A stretch of DNA of 64,000 nt from Taibaiella sp. (GTDB taxonomy: Bacteria; Bacteroidota; Bacteroidia; Chitinophagales; Chitinophagaceae). Positions 33,156-42,343 of the stretch are shown in pieces. The stretch covers positions 28,519-92,518 of the forward strand of contig JAIOYR010000006.1 of the NCBI GenBank assembly GCA_021740995.1, read 5' to 3'. Made by a program: the position numbers and the translations under genes. Each line of letters opens with the position of its first letter. The stretch's first letter is position 1. The notes under the pieces are model-generated. The model worked only from the letters and a program-made list of their open reading frames with translations, did not search any database and was not told where the DNA came from.

Positions 33156-33190
33156 TTTGCAGTCCGTAAAGCTATTCGTGTGTACATTTG
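33156..33190 (+). promoter_or_regulatory. Promoter of the PIG-L gene
   Basis: TACATTTG (33183-33190) is an exact TAnnTTTG box. A TTTG (33156-33159) lies 23 bp upstream, the same spacing as seen before ribBA. The ATG follows at 33229. Confidence 0.55.
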
Positions 33191-33228
33191 AAGCCATAAT
33201 AATTATTACAGGTAATTTGGGTTAATAT

Positions 33229-35688
33229 ATGAAGCATAAAATTGTAGTGTCCATCGGTCTTGTTTTGCTATCTGCCCTATCGCAGGCACAGCAGGTGCGC
33301 CCTGCACCGTCGGGTGCCATTTATCACGAGATAGCACAGATGCGCAATCTGGTAAATGTACTCTATGTAGCCGCTCACCCCGACGATGAAAACACACGGC
33401 TGCTTGCTTACCTGGTCAACGACCAGCATATACGTACCGGCTACCTGTCGCTGACCCGCGGTGACGGTGGACAAAACCTGCTGGGCAGCGAGCAGGGCGA
33501 GGCACTGGGTCTTATACGCACGCATGAGCTCATAGAGGCGCGCAAGCTCGATGGGGCTGCGCAGTTCTTTACCCGCGCAGTGGACTTCGGTTTTTCCAAA
33601 ACGCACGAAGAGACCTTTAAGCACTGGCCCCGAAACACGCTTGCCAGTGATGCGGCATGGGTTATGCGCCGTTTCCGGCCCGATGTGGTTATCTGCCGCT
33701 TCCCGCCCGATACTATGGCAGGCCACGGGCAGCACGCAGCCTCAGCTATCATTGCCGAAATGGCGTTCAGGGATTCCGGCGACCCCAAGCATAATAGCTA
33801 CCAGCAGCGATACTACCCTGCCTGGAAGCCCAAACGCCTGCTGCTCAATACTTACAAATTTGGCAGCCGCAACACTACCTCCGAAGACCAGTACAAGCTG
33901 CAGGTGGGGCAATATGTACCTGCTATGGGTATGGGCGTAGGCGAGCTGGCAGGGCAAAGCCGCAGCATACACAAGAGTCAGGGTGCGGGTACGCCCAGCG
34001 TGCCGGGCATGCAGACCGAGTACTTCAAACTGGTAGCCGGCGATAGCTTTTCTACATCCATATTTGATGGTATAGATATCACCTGGAACAGGGTAGGCCG
34101 CCCCGATATAGGCACCGACCTGCAACAGGTATTACAACACTTCGACTTTCTGCACCCCGATGCCAGCATACCTGCCCTCATGGCCATAAGGAAGAAAATA
34201 GCTGAGGTAAAAGACAGCTACTGGCGCCACCTGAAACTGGAAGAGGTAGACAAAACAATACTACACTGTGCGGGCGTAATGGCAGAGCTGTATGCCAAAC
34301 AGCCTGAAGCAGTAAGGGGAGAAGTTTTGCCCTTTACCCTTAGGGTGATATCCCGTTCTGCTACTCCCGTCATGCTTACACAAATCCGTTGGGGCAATGC
34401 AGACTCTTCGCTTAGCCTGCAACTGTCAAATGACACCTTGCACAGCTTTGAGCACAACATTAGCATACCTGCTAATGCCGACCTTACGCAACCTTACTGG
34501 CTCCGCTACCTGTCTGACAACGGTGCGCTATATGTGCAGCCCGACGATACATCGGCAGGGCTGCCACAAACCCCCAATACACTGCAGGCTACTATCCGGC
34601 TGGTGATATCGGGCGAATCCTTTGATATGAAGGTGCCGCTATCTTACAAAAAGCTGGACCCTGTAAAGGGCGACATAGTAGAGCAACTGCGCATAGTACC
34701 CGATGCCACACTGGAGTTTCGGAACAGCCTGCTCATAGCCAAAGCCGATGGCTCAGTACATGCCGATGTGCGCATACATGCTTACAAAGACATCAGTGGT
34801 GTAGCGCTCAATATCACATCTGATATATCAGAGGGCAAGTCTGTTTTTACTGCTATTATAAGTCTTAAAAAAGGCGCGGATACCTTCATTCCCATAGACA
34901 TCAAAGCCACACCGGGCATCCGTGCTCAAGACCATTACCTCACACCATCACTTTCCCTGCCCGATGTGGGCGCGCTGCATCTGGTGCAATACAATCACCT
35001 GCCCACACTACAATACTTCTCACGGCCATTTGCCAAGGTGCTGCAACCCAGCTGGAAGTGTACTGCAAAGCGCATAGGGTTTGTAGAGGGTGCAGGCGAC
35101 TTTGCACCCAATCTGCTGCGACTGGCCGGTATGGATGTAGATGTGCTCAAAGAAAGTGACTTCAACGATGTCGCCAATCTGAAAAAGTATGATGCCATCA
35201 TAACCGGTATACGGGCGGTGAATGCCGAAAAACGCATGTCGCTGTGGCTGCCTATGCTGTTGCAATATGCTGCCAACGGTGGTACACTCATCATGCAGTA
35301 CAATACCCTGCAGGATATGGCTACCACAGATCTGGGACCCTACCCGATGAAGCTATCTGCAAAGCGGGTGACGGAAGAAGATGCGGCTGTAACCCTCTTA
35401 AACCCAGCGCACAGATTGCTCAACTACCCGAACAAAATAAGCAAGGATGATTTTAGTGCCTGGGTGCAGGAGCGTGGATTGTATTTCCCTATCTCCTGGG
35501 ACAAACAATACGAACCCCTGTTCTCTATGAACGATGAGGGCGAGCAAGCATTGACCGGCAATACACTTTATGCCAAAACCGGTAAGGGGCATTATATATA
35601 CACTACGCTGTCCTTCTCCCGCCAGTTGCCTGCCGGCAACAAGGGTGCGATACGCCTACTGATGAATATGCTGAGTGTAGGGAAGTAG
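33229..35688 (+). CDS. Large PIG-L family deacetylase
   Basis: 819 residues with a signal peptide (LSALSQAQQ). The N-terminal third is a LmbE/PIG-L deacetylase domain: YVAAHPDDENTR (His50, Asp52, Asp53 metal and catalytic residues) and a second metal-binding AGHGQHAASAI. The long C-terminal part (about residues 300-819) is beta-rich with a region near 620-760 (RIGFVEGAGDFAPNLLRLAG, then KYDAIITGIRAVN) resembling a class-I glutamine-amidotransferase-like fold. It probably removes N-acetyl groups from a surface or extracellular sugar. Secreted or periplasmic. GC content is clearly higher than the next gene. Confidence 0.9.
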   Translation: MKHKIVVSIGLVLLSALSQAQQVRPAPSGAIYHEIAQMRNLVNVLYVAAHPDDENTRLLAYLVNDQHIRTGYLSLTRGDGGQNLLGSEQGEALGLIRTHELIEARKLDGAAQFFTRAVDFGFSKTHEETFKHWPRNTLASDAAWVMRRFRPDVVICRFPPDTMAGHGQHAASAIIAEMAFRDSGDPKHNSYQQRYYPAWKPKRLLLNTYKFGSRNTTSEDQYKLQVGQYVPAMGMGVGELAGQSRSIHKSQGAGTPSVPGMQTEYFKLVAGDSFSTSIFDGIDITWNRVGRPDIGTDLQQVLQHFDFLHPDASIPALMAIRKKIAEVKDSYWRHLKLEEVDKTILHCAGVMAELYAKQPEAVRGEVLPFTLRVISRSATPVMLTQIRWGNADSSLSLQLSNDTLHSFEHNISIPANADLTQPYWLRYLSDNGALYVQPDDTSAGLPQTPNTLQATIRLVISGESFDMKVPLSYKKLDPVKGDIVEQLRIVPDATLEFRNSLLIAKADGSVHADVRIHAYKDISGVALNITSDISEGKSVFTAIISLKKGADTFIPIDIKATPGIRAQDHYLTPSLSLPDVGALHLVQYNHLPTLQYFSRPFAKVLQPSWKCTAKRIGFVEGAGDFAPNLLRLAGMDVDVLKESDFNDVANLKKYDAIITGIRAVNAEKRMSLWLPMLLQYAANGGTLIMQYNTLQDMATTDLGPYPMKLSAKRVTEEDAAVTLLNPAHRLLNYPNKISKDDFSAWVQERGLYFPISWDKQYEPLFSMNDEGEQALTGNTLYAKTGKGHYIYTTLSFSRQLPAGNKGAIRLLMNMLSVGK

Positions 35689-36007
35689 GGGTGATATATA
35701 CGTAGATGGGCAAGTATAATGCCACTGGCCGAGCGAGACGCTGAAACCTGTGTGTATTACATTCAACTCAATTTTCAACGCAATATAAAAGTTCATCGCT
35801 TCCTTCTTTTTATTACTTAAACTGTGCTTAACATCCTTAATAGGTAGTGACGAGCATAAACATACTATTCAAACTTTTCTATATGTTTGAAGATACGAAT
35901 AAACAACTTCCCTTTTTCGTTAACACTGTGTTCAATATGTAGTGGTTTTTCTCTAATGACAACTTTTCCACTCTATGACGACATTGGCGAATATAAAACT
36001 AATTACA
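35689..36007. other. 319-bp intergenic region
   Basis: No gene or clear signal. The sequence becomes AT-rich from about 35760 onward and stays so through the propeller gene. A frame start at 35975 is in phase with the next gene but would only lengthen its signal peptide, so it is not used. Confidence 0.55.
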
Positions 36008-37060
36008 ATGAAATTGAACATAATATTGTTTCTGAGCCTCTTAACTTTATTGACTTCGTGCAGCGGGCAGACCTCTAAACCGAAAAAAAGCACAAATCAG
36101 TTTAAAGAACTATTTGTGACAGGCGACACCGTAAAAGAACTTGGAAGCAGTATTATGGTGGTTTATCAAGACAAAAGAAATATTTATTGGTTCGGAAGTT
36201 GGGAAACAGGGGTATATAGATATGACGGAAAGACATTGATCAATTTTACAGCAAAGCATGGTTTGCCGAACAACAGAATTGATGAAATTAAAGAAGATAA
36301 ATCAGGCAATATATTCTTCACCAGTTGCCATCCAAATTCGACAATATCTAAGTTTGACGGAATTACATTTACAACATTATCAGCAATCGCCAGCAATGAC
36401 TGGAAACTTCAATCCAATGATTTGTGGTTTAAACACAACCATCAAACTGAAAAAGTGTATCGGTATGACGGACTTGCTTTATATGAATTGCAGCTTCCTA
36501 AACCCCCAAAAACTTCCAATCCATTCGGAATTTACAGCATTTATATTGACAGAAAAGCCAACGTTTGGTTCGGAACTAATCCATCAGGTGTATGTCGCTA
36601 TAACGGAAAATCATTTGAATGGATTACAGAAGCTGATGTGACAGAATTTCGCAATGAAGCTGCAAACGGAGTGCGTTCGATTACGGAAGACAGAAATGGC
36701 GACTTTTGGTTCAATACGGAATATCGTTATAGTGTTTATGACAGCTCAGCGTTAAAAAGCAATAAAATTTACACAAGACACGAAAGCATAGGTGGTTTAG
36801 ATGGGAAAAAGGACAGCGATCTGGACGAGTTTCTATCAACCATAAGAGACGACAATAGTAATCTGTGGTTTGTAACCTATCGTAGTGGCGTTTGGAAATA
36901 TGACGGAACGAAAATTAGTCACTATATAGTTCAAGATAGTTCAAAAGACATTACTTTATTCAGCATTTACAAAGACAACAATGGCGGCCTTTGGCTTGGA
37001 ACACACGATAATGGAGCATTTAAATTCAATGGAACAACTTTTGTAAAATTTAGACCATGA
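36008..37060 (+). CDS. Lipoprotein with a two-component-type beta-propeller
   Basis: About 350 residues from the ATG at 36008, which gives a clean signal and lipobox (LLTSCSG). The body holds at least five propeller repeats of the Reg_prop kind: NIYWFGSWETGVYRYDG, GNIFFTSCH, NVWFGTNPSGVCRYNGKSF, GDFWFNTEYR, NLWFVTYRSGVWKYDGT and GGLWLGTHDNGAFKFNG. Such propellers usually form the sensor part of hybrid kinases; here the protein ends after the propeller with no membrane helix or kinase. Strong use of ATT (Ile) and low GC set it apart from its neighbours, suggesting horizontal transfer. Function unknown. Confidence 0.8.
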   Translation: MKLNIILFLSLLTLLTSCSGQTSKPKKSTNQFKELFVTGDTVKELGSSIMVVYQDKRNIYWFGSWETGVYRYDGKTLINFTAKHGLPNNRIDEIKEDKSGNIFFTSCHPNSTISKFDGITFTTLSAIASNDWKLQSNDLWFKHNHQTEKVYRYDGLALYELQLPKPPKTSNPFGIYSIYIDRKANVWFGTNPSGVCRYNGKSFEWITEADVTEFRNEAANGVRSITEDRNGDFWFNTEYRYSVYDSSALKSNKIYTRHESIGGLDGKKDSDLDEFLSTIRDDNSNLWFVTYRSGVWKYDGTKISHYIVQDSSKDITLFSIYKDNNGGLWLGTHDNGAFKFNGTTFVKFRP

Positions 37061-37189
37061 CGCTCCCTCTGGTCGAAACGTCTCGCCCTCACTGGTCTGG
37101 GATTGAAGTCTGCAATTAGAATAAAATAATCAAATCTACAAAGCAAATCTACCTCTGCCATTTACTAGAAGATATCGTAGTTGTTCCCT

Positions 37190-38836
37190 TTAATTCATCA
37201 ATGCCATCAGCTTTTCATCTCTGTTGTAAATGTCTGTGGGAAAGAGAACGTGTGTGCCTGTGCTGTCTTCGAATGCGGTGAGGTAGGTAATAAATACCGG
37301 GATCTTGTGCTTTAGCCCTTCCCACTTTGTTTTGTGGGTGCTTATTATAGTATCCAGCCTGCCCTGTGTGTATACCTTTCTATCTTCCAGCACATTGAGT
37401 ATGTACAGTGCCATCTCCTGCGGCTCATGCACCCGCACACAGCCCGAGCTGAGGGCGCGGTCGCGTTTAGGGAAGTCTTCTCGGTGAGGCGTGTCGTGCA
37501 GGTATATATCCCACTTATTGGGCATATTAAATTTTACATACCCCAGCGAGTTGTCTACGCCCGGTGCCTGCTTGTAGGTATAGCGGCGGTAGTTTTTTGC
37601 CGTTATATTCGATACGTTTACTGCCTTGCCGTCGTGGTCATATACCTTCAGTCCTTTCTTTGCCAGGTATTGTCTACCGCTTTTCTGTATGCCGGGCAGC
37701 ACATCGTTTTTGAGTATGGTAGGTGGTACACCCCAGGGTGGATTTATGACCACATTTGTCATATTGGCAAAGAGGGATGGGGTCTGTCTTGCCTTCTTGC
37801 CCACTATTACCCGCTTGTGCATCACATTGGTACCGTCTTTTCTTAAGTATAGCTCCATGAGGGGAACATTGACTACAATATAGGTTTCGCCTGTTTCGCG
37901 CTGCATCCACCTTATGCGCTCCATGTTGGCACTCAGTCGCCTCATGTAAGTCTCTGGGCTGGTGACGAGGTCAGCAATAGTAGTGCTGTCGAGCCTGCGT
38001 GTAAGGCGCAATGATTTGTAGTGCTGGTAGGCCAGTATGAGTTGTGCGGCATTACTGATGGTGTCGTTGGGTACTATCTCCAGCCATGGCAGCTCTGCCT
38101 GTATAATGTAGTGGGCACTGAGGCGGGTGATGCTGTCATTCTGCCCGGTCTGCTGCACATTAAACTTTGCATTGAGGTAGGAGCTGTCTGACTGCAGGGT
38201 GTAGAATCTCTTATATTCATTGCGCAGCAACTGGTAGGTAGGCAACTGACTGCGGTATTTATCGAGCGAGGGGTAAGCACCACCAGAGTTGAGCAGCTCG
38301 TCTGTAGCCATCCATACGGTATCGTTTACGTGATACCAGAGCGAATCTGCCTTGCGTGGCTTTACCGCGCCAAGGAGTAAGAAACGGGAGGCAGTGAGAT
38401 AGCAGCGGGTAAGCGATGTATCGAAAGAGATAGCATCTGCAAGCGAGTTTTTCTTAGTGGTATCCAGTTTTGTTTTCAGGTTTCTGATATAGTCCAGTCT
38501 GTAAGTATCAGGGTCTATACCGTCCCAGCGCATCTCTTCGAGCTCTGCAATCAGTTTTTCGGCAGCCGCATTGGAAGAATAGTTTTCTTTAATCCAAATA
38601 GGCTGGTATTCATCGGCCTGATATACCTGACGCAGGGCATCATTGACACCTTGAATTTTTCCGGGTGTAATGGTATCAGGCGCGGGTAATAAGTTACTTA
38701 GCTTGTCACTAAAATTTTCATCAGCAAACCCAGAAGGTCCGGCTTTGGGCCGACCACAGGAATACAACAATGCAAAAAACAATAAACCGGATAACGATAA
38801 AAGATATGGAAAACGATGGGATTTTCTGGAATACAT
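37190..38836 (-). CDS. L,D-transpeptidase (YcbB/LdtD-like)
   Basis: 548 residues. A signal with lipobox-like LLYSCG (Cys27), an N-terminal scaffold region (GVNDALRQVYQADEYQPIWI near residue 63), and the YkuD catalytic domain: MPNKWDIYLHDTPHREDF and ALSSGCVRVHEP with catalytic Cys466. It cross-links peptidoglycan stems (3-3 links) or attaches proteins to them in the periplasm. Length and order match YcbB-type enzymes, with a VNVPLMELYLR strand leading into the catalytic fold. Confidence 0.92.
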   Translation of the reverse strand: MYSRKSHRFPYLLSLSGLLFFALLYSCGRPKAGPSGFADENFSDKLSNLLPAPDTITPGKIQGVNDALRQVYQADEYQPIWIKENYSSNAAAEKLIAELEEMRWDGIDPDTYRLDYIRNLKTKLDTTKKNSLADAISFDTSLTRCYLTASRFLLLGAVKPRKADSLWYHVNDTVWMATDELLNSGGAYPSLDKYRSQLPTYQLLRNEYKRFYTLQSDSSYLNAKFNVQQTGQNDSITRLSAHYIIQAELPWLEIVPNDTISNAAQLILAYQHYKSLRLTRRLDSTTIADLVTSPETYMRRLSANMERIRWMQRETGETYIVVNVPLMELYLRKDGTNVMHKRVIVGKKARQTPSLFANMTNVVINPPWGVPPTILKNDVLPGIQKSGRQYLAKKGLKVYDHDGKAVNVSNITAKNYRRYTYKQAPGVDNSLGYVKFNMPNKWDIYLHDTPHREDFPKRDRALSSGCVRVHEPQEMALYILNVLEDRKVYTQGRLDTIISTHKTKWEGLKHKIPVFITYLTAFEDSTGTHVLFPTDIYNRDEKLMALMN

Positions 38837-39000
38837 GGAGCAGGGTAGAAACCGTAATTTTTACATTTATTTTAGAGCAACAAAAACCATACCAAAATTA
38901 GTAAAAGTATGTGTGTAAGTGCACATATAATTCGTTAATTATGAACGACTATTCAGTGACAGGTTTAGTCTATGCTGCTATACCGGACTTCTATGTTGCT

Positions 39001-39035
39001 TTTGCCGCTACATACAATAATAGATTGTACCTTTG
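39001..39035 (+). promoter_or_regulatory. Promoter of ribBA
   Basis: TTTG (39001-39004) and TACCTTTG (39028-39035) are 23 bp apart. The -7 box lies 42 bases before the ATG at 39078, which leaves too little leader for an FMN riboswitch. Confidence 0.55.
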
Positions 39036-39077
39036 CATTTCACATTAAATTCCTGCTGCTATGCGGGATAATTATAT

Positions 39078-40289
39078 ATGCTGGATACAATAGAAGCTGC
39101 GCTTGAAGACCTGAGAAAAGGAAAATTGCTGATAGTAGTGGATGATGAAGACAGAGAAAATGAAGGTGACTTCATAACTGCAGCACACAATGTAACCCCT
39201 GAGATAATCAACTTCATGTCGAAACACGGCAGAGGGCTGATTTGTGCCCCCATAACTGAGGCGAGATGTGATGAGCTAAAGCTGAACCTGATGGTGGAGA
39301 ATAACACGGTATTGCACCAGACACCCTTCACGGTTTCTGTAGACCTGATAGGAAGCGGCTGTACCACCGGCATATCGGCACACGACCGTGCACAAACCGT
39401 ACAGGCACTGATAAACCCGGCTACCAAACCCGAAGATCTGGGCAGACCCGGACATATATTCCCTCTGCGCGCCAAGAATGAGGGCGTATTGCGCAGAGCC
39501 GGACATACAGAGGCTACCGTAGACCTGGCCCGACTGGCCGGATACGAACCGGCAGGCGTGCTGGTGGAGATAATGAATGATGACGGCACGATGGCCCGTA
39601 TGCCGCAACTGCTGGAGATAGCCAAAAAATTTGACCTGAAAATCATTTCTATTAAAGACCTGATATCTTACCGTCTGCAGCAGGAATCGCTGATAAAGGA
39701 AGAAGTGAGGGTACAAATGCCAACCCGCCATGGCGACTTTGAACTGATAGCCTTTAAACAAACAAACACCGGCGAAAACCATCTGGCACTCATAAAAGGA
39801 ACCTGGGAAAAAGATGAACCGGTGCTGGTAAGGGTGCATAGCTCCTGCTTTACGGGAGATATACTGCACTCTCTCCGCTGCGATTGTGGCGATCAACTGG
39901 AGGCTGCTATGCAAATGGTACAGAATGAGGGCAAGGGCATAGTGCTCTACATGAATCAGGAAGGAAGGGGCATAGGGCTGATGAATAAACTGAAAGCCTA
40001 TAAACTGCAGGAAGAAGGTAAGGATACAGTAGAGGCAAACCTGGCTCTGGGGTTCAAGAACGACCAACGCGACTACGGCGTAGGTGCACAGATATTGCGC
40101 CACCTTGGTGTGTCTAAAATGCGGCTGATGAGCAATAACCCCCGCAAAAGGGCTGGCATGCTGGGCTACGGGCTGGAGATAGTGGAAAATGTAGCGATAG
40201 AAATTACACCCAACGTTCACAATGAATTCTATCTGCAGACCAAGCGGGATAAGATGGGGCATGAGATATTAAGAGCCCCAAACCTCTAA
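39078..40289 (+). CDS. ribBA: Bifunctional DHBP synthase / GTP cyclohydrolase II
   Basis: 403 residues: RibB in the first half and RibA in the second. RibB keeps [26 protein letters not shown] and [17 protein letters not shown]. RibA keeps the zinc and catalytic stretch [20 protein letters not shown] and [16 protein letters not shown]. Both sites look intact, so it should supply both branches of riboflavin synthesis: 3,4-dihydroxybutanone phosphate from ribulose 5-phosphate and the pyrimidine from GTP. No other rib genes are adjacent. Confidence 0.97.
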   Translation: MLDTIEAALEDLRKGKLLIVVDDEDRENEGDFITAAHNVTPEIINFMSKHGRGLICAPITEARCDELKLNLMVENNTVLHQTPFTVSVDLIGSGCTTGISAHDRAQTVQALINPATKPEDLGRPGHIFPLRAKNEGVLRRAGHTEATVDLARLAGYEPAGVLVEIMNDDGTMARMPQLLEIAKKFDLKIISIKDLISYRLQQESLIKEEVRVQMPTRHGDFELIAFKQTNTGENHLALIKGTWEKDEPVLVRVHSSCFTGDILHSLRCDCGDQLEAAMQMVQNEGKGIVLYMNQEGRGIGLMNKLKAYKLQEEGKDTVEANLALGFKNDQRDYGVGAQILRHLGVSKMRLMSNNPRKRAGMLGYGLEIVENVAIEITPNVHNEFYLQTKRDKMGHEILRAPNL

Positions 40290-40453
40290 AGGGGCTCCTT
40301 ACCCCAAACCCCTAAAGGGGCTTCTTACCCCAAACCCCTAAAGGGGATTCCCGAAAGTTGTAGATACTCAAGCCCTAACTCCAAAGCCTTAAGTGGGCCA
40401 TTACCCCAAACCCCTAAAGGTGCTTCTTACCCCGAACCCCTAAAGGGGCATCA
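40276..40453. repeat. Cluster of five 26-bp CCCCTAAAGGGG units
   Basis: Units at about 40276-40301, 40302-40327, 40328-40350, 40404-40429 and 40430-40453, each reading CCCCAAACCCCTAAAGGGGC or a close variant, three in a tight tandem block and two more after a 53-bp spacer. Each unit can fold as CCCCT-AA-AGGGG. It starts inside the last codons of ribBA and ends beside the converging TPR gene. Similar palindromes are familiar from Bacteroidota intergenic DNA. Confidence 0.85.
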
Positions 40454-40480
40454 CTTAAGTTGTGGGTACGCTTGAGTATC
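40363..40480. repeat. Inverted repeat within the CCCCTAAAGGGG cluster
   Basis: Perfect 11-bp arms GATACTCAAGC (40363-40373) and GCTTGAGTATC (40470-40480). The left arm lies in the gap between units three and four and the right arm just past unit five, so the arms enclose units four and five. They could pair across them in RNA. Confidence 0.7.
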
Positions 40481-40486
40481 AGTCTA

Positions 40487-42226
40487 TTACATACCCAATT
40501 GGCGTGATATGCTCGGGGGTACATCCATACCCATTTGTCTCATGCGGCTGGCTTGTCCTTTGGCTTCTTCGGGTCGTTGCATATCCATGAGCAGCAGCAG
40601 CAGATTATTATTTGCCATTGGGTTGTATCTGTCTCTTTTCAGGTATTGCTGCAGGAAGACGATGGCACCTGCTTTGTCGTTTTTCACCAGGGCTACCCTG
40701 GCCATATAAAAATCGCACTGTACGTAATCAGATATTTTCTTCTCTGCCAGCAGGTAGGGCTCAGATGCCAACACAGAGTCTTTTTTCTGAAGCATCTCTG
40801 CCATATAAAAGTTCAGATACTTTTCTTTTGGGTTAAGCGCATACGCTTTACGGAATAGCTCTTCTGACCGCTGCCCTTCCGACTTATCGAGGCGGGCAGC
40901 GAGCATCATGTTGGCATAGGCAGAGTTAGGGGAGGACTCGACAGCCTGCGACCAGAATGAAAGAGGACTCTCGAAATGCTGCTGATGCCTGATATTGAGT
41001 GCGGCGTAAAGCACACAGATACCCACCACTGCCATTGTCAATTGCTTATCGGATAGTTTGTTTTGCAGCAATATAGTTTGTGGTAACAACAGCAATAACC
41101 CTAGCATAGGCAAATACAATCTATGCTCAAACGTTTGCTGATTGAGCTCGTCGGGCACGAGCAATGCCGGCATAAGAAACAAAATAAACACGCCAGTGGC
41201 GCCCAAAACCGCTTTACGATTGCCGGTCTTGTGGAGCAACACTGCAACCAAGAGCAAGATGGCAGCTGCTATGCCATAGTAAACAACGGTATCCTGCTGA
41301 GTAGGAAACACACTTTGATTAAAAGGCAATACGATCTTGCCTATGTAGTGTATGATTACGGGCAGGCGATGAATAAAATCTTCGAAAGATCTGGCACTAC
41401 CTATACCAGACGACTGTATGGTAGCCATGTGGCGTACCAGATACCAGATACCAAAACATACAATCCAAATGACGTACTGTGGGATCATTTCCTTTGAATT
41501 CCAACTGATGCCACGATATAGTACCAGAAACATAAAAGCAGCAGGTGCAGCAAAAACAGCAGTTTCTTTGGTAAAGTAAGCAAGCAGCAAAAAGAGCCCT
41601 GACAGTAACAAATTCTTTGTTTTGCCATCTGCTGCATATTCTATTGATTGAAGGAAAAAGGAAAGGACAAAGACGGCAAGCATAGTATCGTTTCTGCCGG
41701 GAATCCAGGCTACTGCCTGTGCCAGCACAGGATGAACGGCAAATATCAGCGCCAGTAGAAAACTATGAAGCTTACTAATACCGAGCCTGCTGCACAACCT
41801 GAAAAGCAGCACTACAGACAATACATGCAGCAACACATTGACGAAGTGATAACCGGCAGGGCTGTCGCCACTCACCTGATAGTTGAGTATCATAACATCA
41901 GAAAAAAGCGGGCGGTAATAGGGGTCTTTTACTGCATCAAACAGTCCTCTGGTAAATGCCGTAATCAGATTGCGTATATCTTCATTATATGCCCTGAACT
42001 CTTTGATGAAAATGGTATCATCGAGCTCTGTATAGCCAAAAGAAAAAGCCGAAAAATACACAACAAAGACAGCTGCCACCAATAACAATACGGGGTAGGG
42101 TATTTTGAAACCAATTGACTTCGTTTCTTCTGAGGCAGTATACCGCACAGCATTGCCTGAAGTATGCTGCTGCTGCACCTGTTTATGTTTGTTCTTACTC
42201 ACTGTTTTATGGGGTCTTACAAACAA
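40487..42226 (-). CDS. TMTC-like membrane glycosyltransferase with TPR tail
   Basis: 579 residues: about ten membrane segments in the first 400, followed by TPR-type helices (AYANMMLAARL, LFRKAYALNPKEKYLNFYMA, NPMANNNLLLLLMDMQRPEE). Motif FAVHPVLAQAVAWIPGRNDT matches the HPxxxExVaxixGRxd-type loop of TMTC/O-mannosyltransferase-like proteins, and the luminal DDTIFIKEF near residue 70 is a candidate catalytic acidic loop. It likely transfers a sugar from a polyprenyl carrier outside the membrane. Substrate unknown; the nearby glycosyltransferases are not in one operon with it. Confidence 0.75.
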   Translation of the reverse strand: MFVRPHKTVSKNKHKQVQQQHTSGNAVRYTASEETKSIGFKIPYPVLLLVAAVFVVYFSAFSFGYTELDDTIFIKEFRAYNEDIRNLITAFTRGLFDAVKDPYYRPLFSDVMILNYQVSGDSPAGYHFVNVLLHVLSVVLLFRLCSRLGISKLHSFLLALIFAVHPVLAQAVAWIPGRNDTMLAVFVLSFFLQSIEYAADGKTKNLLLSGLFLLLAYFTKETAVFAAPAAFMFLVLYRGISWNSKEMIPQYVIWIVCFGIWYLVRHMATIQSSGIGSARSFEDFIHRLPVIIHYIGKIVLPFNQSVFPTQQDTVVYYGIAAAILLLVAVLLHKTGNRKAVLGATGVFILFLMPALLVPDELNQQTFEHRLYLPMLGLLLLLPQTILLQNKLSDKQLTMAVVGICVLYAALNIRHQQHFESPLSFWSQAVESSPNSAYANMMLAARLDKSEGQRSEELFRKAYALNPKEKYLNFYMAEMLQKKDSVLASEPYLLAEKKISDYVQCDFYMARVALVKNDKAGAIVFLQQYLKRDRYNPMANNNLLLLLMDMQRPEEAKGQASRMRQMGMDVPPSISRQLGM

Positions 42227-42294
42227 ATGTATTAAACCGGGGTCATAAAGCCAACTTGGGCTAAGGAATATTTACCGTCGCATGTGGCAATAAA

Positions 42295-42321
42295 AAAGCC
42301 GGCAATGATTTTGCCGGCTTT
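42295..42321 (-). terminator. Terminator of the T9SS cargo gene at 42344
   Basis: Arms AAAGCCGGCAA (42295-42305) and TTGCCGGCTTT (42311-42321), a perfect 11-bp stem with a 5-nt loop. On the minus strand it is followed by a T run, ending the 42344-44362 transcript. Confidence 0.85.
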
Positions 42322-42343
42322 CTTTATCCAATGTGAAATACTA

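Noticed and set aside
33101..33226. 41-codon frame starting ATGATGCCC upstream of the PIG-L gene
   Set aside because: It overlaps the PIG-L promoter, and its composition is not protein-like.
37334..37846. 170-codon open frame antisense to the L,D-transpeptidase
   Set aside because: It is a shadow of a clearly identified gene with no motifs of its own.
39036..39077. FMN riboswitch before ribBA
   Set aside because: Only about 42 bases separate the promoter box from the start codon and no RFN core sequence is present.
39276..40262. 328-codon open frame antisense to ribBA
   Set aside because: It mirrors the codon structure of ribBA, has no coding-like composition or recognisable motif, and ribBA is certain.
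40276..40453. CRISPR-like array
   Set aside because: The five units are 26-bp palindromes mostly in direct contact, there are no unique spacers of constant length, and no cas gene is in the window.
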